The position numbers and the translations under genes were made by a program. A DNA stretch of 64,000 nucleotides, taken from assembly GCF_019670105.1 (NCBI RefSeq), contig NZ_AP023032.1, forward strand, positions 747,501 through 811,500, written 5' to 3'. Source of the DNA: Agarivorans albus. Its GTDB lineage: Bacteria > Pseudomonadota > Gammaproteobacteria > Enterobacterales > Celerinatantimonadaceae. Each line of letters opens with the position of its first letter. The first letter of the stretch is position 1. Positions 57,473-64,000 of this stretch are shown here, in pieces. The notes under the pieces were generated by a model. That model was not told where the DNA came from, ran no database searches, and was given only the letters and a program-made list of their open reading frames with translations.

Positions 57473-59092
57473 TTATGCACTAGGTGCGTTACTGCCTACC
57501 GGGTTATCTGATACTTCTGCGCTGGTGGTTGGCTGGTTGCGCTTATTTACTAACGTATCTTCAATTTCCTCAATGGTCTTATTCTTAGTCTCTGGCAGCA
57601 GTGGCCACAGCAGCAATAGGCCAATTAAGCCAAACACTGAGTACATTAAGAAGGTATTTGCTGCACCTAGGTTAGCTAATTGCCAAGGGAAAAACTGCTG
57701 GATTAAGTAACTGGCAACACTGGTGACCAATGCAAACAATGGGATCGCAACACTTCGTACCGAGTTAGGGAAAATCTCCGAAAACAGTACCCACATAATT
57801 GGCCCAATAGAAATGTGGAAAGCCGCGATAAAGGCCAAAATGCCCACTAAAATAACAATTGGGTTCACTGAAATAGCGGCTTCAATAATATGCCCTTCGC
57901 TTAGTCGCAGCGTGTCGGCATCATAGTTAGTTGCTAGCATTTCCTTAAAGCTAACATCATCAGCATATTGGCTATTTAGCTGCGCTTTAAGTGGAGTAGT
58001 ATCGATTACCTCTTCAAGTTTATCGATGGTTTGTTGATTAATACTGTAGCTGGCGTTGCTAAAGCCGTACCAACAAGTTGCGTGGCTTAGTACAACCGCT
58101 AATAGCCCAAAGATAAGCAGTGGCTTTCGGCCAACTTTATCAATGAAGAAAACAGCTAATACTGTGAATACCACACTCGTTATGCCAATGTAGATAGCTT
58201 GTTGGAACGAGGCATTTAAGCCAAAACCAATTTGTTCGAACACAGTGGGAGCATAAAACAAAATTGCGTTCATACCGGTAATGCCTTGAACAACCGCCAT
58301 GATAAAGCCAATAGCAAAAATAGTTTTCATTGGCGACGAGAACAACAGCTTAAGTTGTTCGGTAATGCTACTGGTGTCCTGATGTTCTTTTAGGTTCTGC
58401 TCAATCTCAGCCTGTACTTCTTCGGCGCGTTGCTCTGGCAATAGTTTTAGCAGTACTTCTTTAGCTTGTTCCTGTTTGTTTTTCATCATTAACCAGCGAG
58501 GAGATTCTGGCACGCGGCAAAGTAAGATTACCCAAAGCACCGCTGGAATAAGCTCCGAAGCTAACATGGTTCGCCATACGGTATCGGGGGCAAACAATAA
58601 GGAATTCTCGCTAACATGTAGCACTAAATAGTAGTTAATGAAGTAAGCCGCTAATAAACCAATCACAATGTTAAATTGGTTCGCCGAGACGAGTTTGCCA
58701 CGCTGTTTAGCGGGGGCTATTTCACCAATGTACATAGAGGCTAAAGAAAGCGAGCTAAAGGCTAATCCGCCAATAAAGCGCGCCATGGTTAACATCATAA
58801 AGCTAGTTGCTAAAGCTGACAGCAAGGCTGAGACAACGTAAAGACCAGCAATAATTATGAGGGTTTTTTTACGGCCCAGGGCGTCGGCAGTTTTGCCGGC
58901 GACTAGCAAGGCCAAAATTGCACCTAAACTTGGCGCGCCTACTACAGTGCCAATTTGCAAATCAGTGAGGGAAAACTCCGACGCGATAAAGCGCACTGTG
59001 CCGGAAATAATGGCGGCATCTAAGCCAAATACAAAGCCGCCAATAGCCACAATTAACGCATACTTGTAAGCATTCCATGTTTTTATGTCCAT
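57473..59092 (-). CDS. MFS sugar porter, candidate agar-sugar importer
   Basis: A 539-residue inner-membrane sugar/H+ symporter of the SP family. Hallmarks are GFDAAIISG in helix 1, ADALGRKKTLII in the loop 2-3, PESPRWLMMKNKQ after helix 6, DKVGRKPLLIFG in loop 8-9 and PETKNKTIEEIE at the end. It is longer than usual: between helices 9 and 10 there is a hydrophilic insert of about 60 residues (NQQTIDKLEEVIDTTPL onward). A TTGGT palindrome lies 47 bases upstream. It is likely to import anhydrogalactose, galactose or neoagarobiose; this is inferred from context. Confidence 0.87.
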   Translation of the reverse strand: MDIKTWNAYKYALIVAIGGFVFGLDAAIISGTVRFIASEFSLTDLQIGTVVGAPSLGAILALLVAGKTADALGRKKTLIIIAGLYVVSALLSALATSFMMLTMARFIGGLAFSSLSLASMYIGEIAPAKQRGKLVSANQFNIVIGLLAAYFINYYLVLHVSENSLLFAPDTVWRTMLASELIPAVLWVILLCRVPESPRWLMMKNKQEQAKEVLLKLLPEQRAEEVQAEIEQNLKEHQDTSSITEQLKLLFSSPMKTIFAIGFIMAVVQGITGMNAILFYAPTVFEQIGFGLNASFQQAIYIGITSVVFTVLAVFFIDKVGRKPLLIFGLLAVVLSHATCWYGFSNASYSINQQTIDKLEEVIDTTPLKAQLNSQYADDVSFKEMLATNYDADTLRLSEGHIIEAAISVNPIVILVGILAFIAAFHISIGPIMWVLFSEIFPNSVRSVAIPLFALVTSVASYLIQQFFPWQLANLGAANTFLMYSVFGLIGLLLLWPLLPETKNKTIEEIEDTLVNKRNQPTTSAEVSDNPVGSNAPSA

Positions 59093-59138
59093 CTTTGTTC
59101 CTCTTAGAAGGTTATTTTCGGAAGTTATTTAAGCATGT

Positions 59139-59150
59139 TTGGTTAGCCAA
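59139..59150. promoter_or_regulatory. UxuR/ExuR-like site before the porter
   Basis: TTGGTTAGCCAA matches TTGGTnnACCAA with one mismatch, 47 bases before the porter start. The next 16 bases hold a second palindrome, GTCGATC-AA-GATCGAC (59154-59169), of unknown meaning. Confidence 0.6.
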
Positions 59151-59303
59151 TTTGTCGATCAAGATCGACATTGGTTGATCTTTTGTGTGTATTGGTTATC
59201 AATTGTGGTGTTTTATTGATTTTTTTGTTGTTAGAAGGGGAAGGGAGCGGAACAGATCAGAAAGGAGTAAACGCTGAAGCGGGGGGAGCGATAAAACAAG
59301 CAT

Positions 59304-59330
59304 AAAAAAACACCGCGCTAGGGCGGTGTT
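59304..59330 (-). terminator. Terminator of the cycloisomerase operon
   Basis: Stem AACACCGC/GCGGTGTT with loop GCTAGG and a T-run on the minus strand. It is 16 bases past the cycloisomerase stop. Confidence 0.85.
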
Positions 59331-59345
59331 TAAAGAAGGGGCGAT

Positions 59346-60437
59346 TTACACTTCGAAAGGTTTAATCTTATCCCAGTCAAACTCGACACCCACGCCTGGG
59401 GTATCTGGTGCTACAGCACGATGATCTTTAACCACCAATGGACGCTTGGTGTATTCATCAATTGGGAAGCTATGTACTTCTAACCAGCCAGAATTTGGCT
59501 GAGAAGACACTAAGCTCACATGTAATTCTTGCATGCCATGAGAACATGCCGGAATGCCATGTTGGTCGGCTAAGCGGGCGGCTTTAAGCCAGCCAGTAAT
59601 ACCGCCACAGTTTGAAGCATCGGGTTGCACAAAAGAAAGTTTGGCGCGCTCGAAGGCATATTCAAATTCGTGAATGGTATGTAGGTTTTCGCCCATAGCC
59701 AAAGGAATAGAAGTGGCATCGGCAATCTTGCCGTAACCTAGGTAGTCATCTGGAATGGTTGGCTCTTCAAACCAGGTAATATCGTATTGCTCTACGGCTT
59801 TAGATAAAGCAATGGCTTGCTCAACACTTAATGAGTAGTTGGCATCGATCATAAAGGTAACGTCTTTACCAATTAGCTCACGCACCGCTTTAATACGAGC
59901 AATATCTTCATTGGCATCGGCGCGACCAATTTTGATTTTAACCGCGTTGTAGCCCTTATCTAAGTAACCTTGAATATTGGCCAATAGCTTTTCGGTGGTA
60001 AATTGTAAATCGATACCGCCGCAATACGCTTTACAGCTAGAGTTTTTAGCACCAGTCATTTTCCATAAAGGTTGATTTAAACGCTTACCTTTTAGATCCC
60101 AAAGGGCAATATCTACCGAAGATATGGCAAAAGAAGCGATACCACCACGGCCTACATAGTGAATATGCCACTCCATAAAGTCGTAAATTTCGTCGATTTG
60201 GCTGGCATCTTTACCGATAAGAGCTGGTGCTAAGTCGTGCTCAACCATTGCTTTAATGGCATAGCCGCCTTTACCGCCAGTATAGGTATAACCGGTACCT
60301 TCACTGCCATCTTCTAAAGTAATGGTGGTGGTCACTAACTCAAAGTGGTCGTGATCGCCGTGTTTGGCGTCCGATAAAATCTCCGCTAAAGGAATTTTAA
60401 ACAAACGCGCTGTAACTGATTTAATTGCTGTATTCAT
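59346..60437 (-). CDS. Enolase-superfamily enzyme, candidate 3,6-anhydro-L-galactonate cycloisomerase
   Basis: A 363-residue protein of the mandelate racemase/muconate cycloisomerase group. The catalytic KxK lies at K167 and K169 (AVKIKIGR), the metal ligands at D198 (MIDAN), E224 or E225 (WFEEP) and E250 (GEN), and the H300 in [11 protein letters not shown]. It should open anhydrogalactonate to 2-keto-3-deoxy-L-galactonate. The ATG at 60437 has AAGAGAAC upstream, and a longer frame from 60470 overlaps the aldolase and adds residues with no family match. It is the last gene of the kdgK - eda - cycloisomerase operon. A galactonate- or other acid-sugar dehydratase cannot be excluded by motif alone. 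Confidence 0.85.
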   Translation of the reverse strand: MNTAIKSVTARLFKIPLAEILSDAKHGDHDHFELVTTTITLEDGSEGTGYTYTGGKGGYAIKAMVEHDLAPALIGKDASQIDEIYDFMEWHIHYVGRGGIASFAISSVDIALWDLKGKRLNQPLWKMTGAKNSSCKAYCGGIDLQFTTEKLLANIQGYLDKGYNAVKIKIGRADANEDIARIKAVRELIGKDVTFMIDANYSLSVEQAIALSKAVEQYDITWFEEPTIPDDYLGYGKIADATSIPLAMGENLHTIHEFEYAFERAKLSFVQPDASNCGGITGWLKAARLADQHGIPACSHGMQELHVSLVSSQPNSGWLEVHSFPIDEYTKRPLVVKDHRAVAPDTPGVGVEFDWDKIKPFEV

Positions 60438-60447
60438 GTTTGTTCTC

Positions 60448-61077
60448 TTACTCGGCAAGTTGCGCCACAATGTCTTTCACTAATTGACCGATGGTATCCC
60501 ATTCGCCCTTATTAATAAGTGATTTATCTACCATCCAAGTGCCACCACAGGCTAAAACGCCGGGTAATGCCAAGTATTTTTCAATGTTGTTTTGATTGAT
60601 GCCGCCAGTAGGCATTACTTGAATGTTGGTATATGGACCAAGTAAAGACTTAAGCATGGCAATGCCGCCAGAGGCTTCTGCTGGGAAGAACTTCACTGTA
60701 TCTAAACCTAGCTCTAATGCTTGCTCTACCGTTGACGGATTATTAACGCCAGGAATAATAGCAATGTTGTGCTTCTGACAGGCTTTAACGGTATTTGGGT
60801 TTAAACCTGGAGAAACAATAAAGCTAGCTCCGGCCTCTTTAGCAGCTATTACTTGTTCTTCGTTTAAGATGGTTCCTGCACCAATTAGCATATCTGGCTG
60901 TGCTTCGCGAAGTAGGCGAATTGCCTCTGCTGCCGCGTCTGAGCGGAAGGTGATTTCGGCAACTGGCAAACCATTTTTACTTAACTGTTCGCCTAGTTGC
61001 ACGATGTCGCTGGCTTTATCGATAGCAATTACTGGAATTACTTTAAATTGCTTCAGCAGAGAGTTTAAATTTTCCAT
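60448..61077 (-). CDS. eda: 2-dehydro-3-deoxy-phosphogluconate (KDPG) aldolase
   Basis: Splits KDPG to pyruvate and glyceraldehyde 3-phosphate. 209 residues, class I aldolase with Schiff-base lysine K129 in [12 protein letters not shown], catalytic E41 in VAEITFR and R45, and GAGTI with T69. It lies 10 bases before the cycloisomerase and 28 bases after kdgK in one operon. The KDPG or KDPGal specificity cannot be read from the sequence, but KDPG fits the pathway. Confidence 0.94.
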   Translation of the reverse strand: MENLNSLLKQFKVIPVIAIDKASDIVQLGEQLSKNGLPVAEITFRSDAAAEAIRLLREAQPDMLIGAGTILNEEQVIAAKEAGASFIVSPGLNPNTVKACQKHNIAIIPGVNNPSTVEQALELGLDTVKFFPAEASGGIAMLKSLLGPYTNIQVMPTGGINQNNIEKYLALPGVLACGGTWMVDKSLINKGEWDTIGQLVKDIVAQLAE

Positions 61078-61105
61078 GTTTTTGTCCGTAATATTAAAAG
61101 TAAAA

Positions 61106-62035
61106 TTAACTAAGGCCGATACGTTGCTCTACTTGAGCAAGAGTAGGTAGCGGCGCTACAGCGCCATAGCCAGTGATGGTGATAGAAGCGGTAGCATTAG
61201 CGTATTTAAGGCATTCTTGTAGTTCTGCGCCGCGTACATAATGGGTACAGAATGAACCAGCAAATGAGTCACCTGCGGCTGTTGCGTCTACAGCGCTTAC
61301 CTTGTGGGGTTTGATGCTAAATCGCTCGTGTTGGTTAGCTACTGTTGCGCCTTCAGAGCCCTGTTTTAGCACAACAATTTTGGCGCCTAACTGTAAGTAA
61401 TGATCGATGATTTCATCGGCATGTGTAAGGCCGGTAAGCAGTTGTGCTTCATCAATGCTAGGGAAGCAAATGTCTACCTGGCTAATGGTTTCATTGATGA
61501 TGGCTTTAGCACGATTAAGCGACCACAGTTTTAAGCGTAGGTTAGTATCGTAAGAGACCAAGGTATCGGTTTTACGCGCCAGCTCAATGGCGGCAAAAAC
61601 TGCGTCACAGCTGGTGTCACTAATGGCTTGGGTAATTGCAGTAGTATGTAGCAGTTTAGCATTGGCTATCGCTTCAACAGGAAGTTGCTGCTTACTAATA
61701 AGGCTGGCTGCAGAGCCTTTTCTTAGGAATGAAAAGTGATGCCCTTCTTCATTATGAGTAATAAAATAGACGCCCGTGTGTGCACTCGCGTTACTTACTA
61801 CTAAATCACTTGCTACAGATTCACGTTTCCACAGCGCTCTAAATTGCTCACCAAATTCGTCGTCCCCTAAGTGGGTGATCATGCCTACGTTGGCGCCTTG
61901 ACGTGCTGCTGCAATGGCGAAGTTAGAAACATCGCCACCAAAGCCGCTTAAAAAATCTGGCTCCATGGCTTTAGACTGCTTTATTTGGCTGAATTCATAC
62001 ATGGGTTCGCCAAAACTTAATATCTCGCTAAACAT
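61106..62035 (-). CDS. kdgK: 2-keto-3-deoxygluconate kinase (PfkB family)
   Basis: Phosphorylates KDG to KDPG. The 309 residues have PfkB signatures: an N-terminal GGDVSNFAIAAARQGANVGMITHLGDDEFG and a C-terminal DATAAGDSFAGSF with the catalytic aspartate. KYYITHNEEG-like substrate elements (TGVYFITHNEEGHHFSFLRKGSA) match KdgK. It is the first gene of the minus-strand operon, with the palindrome at 62108-62125 upstream, and an AGGAC ribosome site. The name rests on neighbours and the KdgK-type N-terminus. Confidence 0.88.
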   Translation of the reverse strand: MFSEILSFGEPMYEFSQIKQSKAMEPDFLSGFGGDVSNFAIAAARQGANVGMITHLGDDEFGEQFRALWKRESVASDLVVSNASAHTGVYFITHNEEGHHFSFLRKGSAASLISKQQLPVEAIANAKLLHTTAITQAISDTSCDAVFAAIELARKTDTLVSYDTNLRLKLWSLNRAKAIINETISQVDICFPSIDEAQLLTGLTHADEIIDHYLQLGAKIVVLKQGSEGATVANQHERFSIKPHKVSAVDATAAGDSFAGSFCTHYVRGAELQECLKYANATASITITGYGAVAPLPTLAQVEQRIGLS

Positions 62036-62107
62036 GACCTGTCCTATTTGATTGAATTAATAAGAAGGGTTAATCCCTTAATGATGTTGATGGTATGGGA
62101 TGAATTT

Positions 62108-62125
62108 ATTTTGGTCAACCAAAAT
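62108..62125. promoter_or_regulatory. UxuR/ExuR-like operator before kdgK
   Basis: ATTTTGGTCAACCAAAAT is a palindrome with 8-base arms and a CA centre, the strongest copy of the motif in the window. It lies about 73 bases before kdgK. The divergent 62036-62376 gap (341 bases) also holds the sites at 62289 and 62353. Confidence 0.8.
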
Positions 62126-62288
62126 GGTTTTTAGAGCCTCAACACGGATAAATTAAATTCAATCTTAATGGGTGTATTTTAAGTTGTTGTTTTAATTGTA
62201 TTTTATGTCTTTTTGTTGATTATTTTTATTGATCTTAAACAATATTGGACTGCTATTTACTGTATTATTGTTAGCCATTCTAGCTGCA

Positions 62289-62300
62289 TTGGTTTACCAT
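62289..62300. promoter_or_regulatory. UxuR/ExuR-like site before the reductase gene (1)
   Basis: TTGGTTTACCAT matches TTGGTnnACCAA with one mismatch at its end, 77 bases before the reductase start. Confidence 0.55.
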
Positions 62301-62352
62301 TTTGTGATTATAGTCACGGCTATCTAACCGCTTTGTCGGTATAAATGCCGTA

Positions 62353-62364
62353 TTGGTTGAACAA
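62353..62364. promoter_or_regulatory. UxuR/ExuR-like site before the reductase gene (2)
   Basis: TTGGTTGAACAA matches with one mismatch, just before the reductase start codon. As a repressor site this position would block the transcript. Confidence 0.5.
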
Positions 62365-62376
62365 TTGGGTGAGTGA

Positions 62377-63849
62377 ATGGCAGCAAGTAATCAAATAAGC
62401 CAGTGTAAAGATCGGTTTAATGAAGCAACAACATACGACAGGGAACAGTTAAGCACTAAGATTGTTCACATAGGTTTTGGCGCGTTTCATCGCGGCCACC
62501 AAGCGGTGTACAACGACTTAACTAACCAAGCATCTGGCGAGTTATGGGGCATTTGTGAAATTAACATGTTTGGTAGCGAAGACTTAGTTGCCAACTTAGT
62601 TGCTCAAGACTGTTTGTTTAGTGTTGTTGAAAAATCTAAAGACACCACGACTTCTCGCTTAGTTCGTACCGTTACCGAAGCTATTCATACGCCTGTAAGT
62701 GGTATTGCAACGGCCATTGCTAAAATAGCCGAACCACAAGTAGCGATAGTGTCGCTAACCATTACCGAAAAAGGTTACTGCGTTGACCCACAATCGGGTG
62801 AGCTTGATGAAGCAAACGCACTGATTAAACATGACTTAGCAAATCCGCAGCAACCGCAATCGGCCTTAGGTTTAATTACCGAAGCGCTGCGAATTCGTCG
62901 TGACAATGGCTTAGCGCCAATTAGCGTATTGTCTTGTGACAACATTCCTGAAAATGGTCACCTAACCAAGAATGCTTTGTTGTCTTACGCTCGTAAGTTA
63001 GATAAAGAGCTGGCCAGCTGGATTGAGCAAAATGTTAGCTTCCCTAGCACTATGGTTGACCGAATTTGTCCAGCTATGACAGCCGAAGCCTTTGCCGCGA
63101 TTGAAGCTGAAGTTGGTTATGCCGACCCGTGTGGCGTGGTATGTGAAGATTTCCGTCAATGGGTAGTAGAAGACAACTTTGTAGCTGGTCGCCCAGATTG
63201 GGATTTAGCCGGTGCAATGTTTGTTGCTGATGTATTGCCTTACGAAGAAATGAAACTGCGCATGTTAAATGGTAGTCACTCGTTCTTAGCATATAACGGC
63301 GCGCTTGCAGGTTACGAGTACATATACCAATGCATGCAAGATCCAGCATTTAAAGCGGCAACACTAAAACTGATGACTCAGGAGCAAGCTAAGTCATTAA
63401 GCCCGAGCCTTAACGTTGATTTGCCGGAATACGCCGATCTATTGATAGCGCGTTTTAGTAACGCCAACGTAAAACACAAAACTGCACAGATCGCGATGGA
63501 CGGCTCTCAAAAGCTTCCACAACGCGCGGTTGATCCCTTATTACACCTACAAAACGCCGGCTTAAAAGTCACTTGTTTGCCAATTCTTATTGCAGGTTGG
63601 ATGCATTCAGTTATTCGCGCTGTAAAAGCGGGTGAGCAAATTGTTGACCCATTAGCCGACGAGTTTAAACAGATTGTAGAAAGCAACGGCGAAGCGCTAG
63701 ACCAAGCGAAAGCCTTGTTAGCTATTAACAAAATATTTGGAACGCTTGCTAAAGATAACGCCAAGTTTAGCCAACAGGTGGTATCAGCATTTGCCTCTAT
63801 CGAAGAATACGGCATTGAGTCAGTTGTAGACTCCATTGCAGCGAATTAG
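62377..63849 (+). CDS. Mannitol dehydrogenase family reductase (UxuB-like)
   Basis: A 490-residue NAD-dependent oxidoreductase of the long-chain mannitol dehydrogenase/fructuronate reductase family. The nucleotide-binding start is IVHIGFGAFHRGHQAVY and the catalytic block KLRMLNGSHSFLAY, with the conserved lysine, asparagine and histidine. Short-chain or polyol substrates are possible. In this locus the most attractive role is to reduce a 5-keto intermediate (2,5-diketo-3-deoxygluconate type) to KDG. It is followed after 9 bases by an LgoD-like dehydrogenase, which could make that intermediate. Confidence 0.85.
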   Translation: MAASNQISQCKDRFNEATTYDREQLSTKIVHIGFGAFHRGHQAVYNDLTNQASGELWGICEINMFGSEDLVANLVAQDCLFSVVEKSKDTTTSRLVRTVTEAIHTPVSGIATAIAKIAEPQVAIVSLTITEKGYCVDPQSGELDEANALIKHDLANPQQPQSALGLITEALRIRRDNGLAPISVLSCDNIPENGHLTKNALLSYARKLDKELASWIEQNVSFPSTMVDRICPAMTAEAFAAIEAEVGYADPCGVVCEDFRQWVVEDNFVAGRPDWDLAGAMFVADVLPYEEMKLRMLNGSHSFLAYNGALAGYEYIYQCMQDPAFKAATLKLMTQEQAKSLSPSLNVDLPEYADLLIARFSNANVKHKTAQIAMDGSQKLPQRAVDPLLHLQNAGLKVTCLPILIAGWMHSVIRAVKAGEQIVDPLADEFKQIVESNGEALDQAKALLAINKIFGTLAKDNAKFSQQVVSAFASIEEYGIESVVDSIAAN

Positions 63850-63858
63850 GAAATATCA

Positions 63859-64000
63859 ATGAAAACATTAGTTTGTAACGAACCATTCTCAATTGAGTAT
63901 GTAGAGCGAGAGAAACCGTCTTATGCCGAAAACGAAGTACTACTGAAAGTTAAAGCAGTAGGTATTTGTGGCACCGACATTCATGCCTTTGCTGGTCGTC
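63859..64000 (+). CDS. Zinc-type alcohol dehydrogenase, LgoD-like (partial, runs off the window)
   Basis: Only the first 47 codons are inside the window. They show the N-terminus of a medium-chain zinc dehydrogenase, with the catalytic cysteine in AVGICGTDIHAF. The start (LVCNEPFSIEYVEREKP) resembles E. coli LgoD/YjjN, an L-galactonate 5-dehydrogenase. GGAAAT lies upstream of the ATG. It is probably in one operon with the reductase before it and may oxidise 2-keto-3-deoxy-L-galactonate at C5. The rest of the gene must be seen to be sure. Confidence 0.75.
   Translation, partial: MKTLVCNEPFSIEYVEREKPSYAENEVLLKVKAVGICGTDIHAFAGR

Noticed and set aside
1-64000. tRNA or rRNA genes and prophage
   Set aside because: No cloverleaf, rRNA-like run or phage structural gene cluster was seen on reading both strands.

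Overview
The window looks like chromosome of a marine, agar-degrading gammaproteobacterium of the Alteromonadales, most like Agarivorans. This is inferred from gene content, not from a search. It carries enterobacterial/Vibrio-type housekeeping genes (arcA, aceK, thrABC, grcA, metK, tkt-epd-pgk-fba), a GH16 beta-agarase, and a catabolic set that fits 3,6-anhydro-L-galactose, the red-algal sugar of agar.

Layout. Positions 1-30000 are mostly core genome: pyruvate kinase and arcA; rraA; aceK; the thrLABC operon with a readable attenuator; tesB; grcA; a hemerythrin protein; an AGCS symporter; the rsmE-gshB-yqgE-ruvX cluster; sprT; metK with MetJ boxes; a ClC protein lacking its usual gating residues; and the tkt-epd-pgk-fba sugar-phosphate cluster. 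A 262-bp inverted-repeat element without genes (MITE-like) sits at 12042-12303, between an exported hypothetical protein and tesB.

Positions 30411-45208 hold a complete Lap-type c-di-GMP-controlled adhesion system: a 2200-aa RTX adhesin with an N-terminal retention module and LapG cleavage site, seven near-identical 303-bp repeats, a VWA domain and a type I secretion signal. It is followed by the secretion ATPase, membrane fusion protein and TolC-like channel, an OmpA-type lipoprotein, the periplasmic protease LapG and the degenerate GGDEF-EAL receptor LapD. A SIMPL-domain protein follows.

Positions 46024-53135 hold a ribose-type sugar ABC transporter, a Gfo/Idh/MocA oxidoreductase and a sugar isomerase/epimerase, divergent from a CytR-like LacI regulator. 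Two matching palindromes lie between them. The substrate is unknown.

Positions 53227-64000 hold the agar-related locus: secreted GH16 agarase with a CBM13 module, AldA-like aldehyde dehydrogenase, FadR-subfamily GntR regulator, MFS sugar porter, enolase-superfamily cycloisomerase, KDPG aldolase, KDG kinase, a mannitol-dehydrogenase-family reductase and the start of an LgoD-like zinc dehydrogenase. Together these could convert anhydrogalactose through anhydrogalactonate, 2-keto-3-deoxy-L-galactonate and KDG to pyruvate and glyceraldehyde 3-phosphate. TTGGTnnACCAA-like palindromes lie before nearly every transcription unit of this locus and suggest one regulon under the GntR protein.
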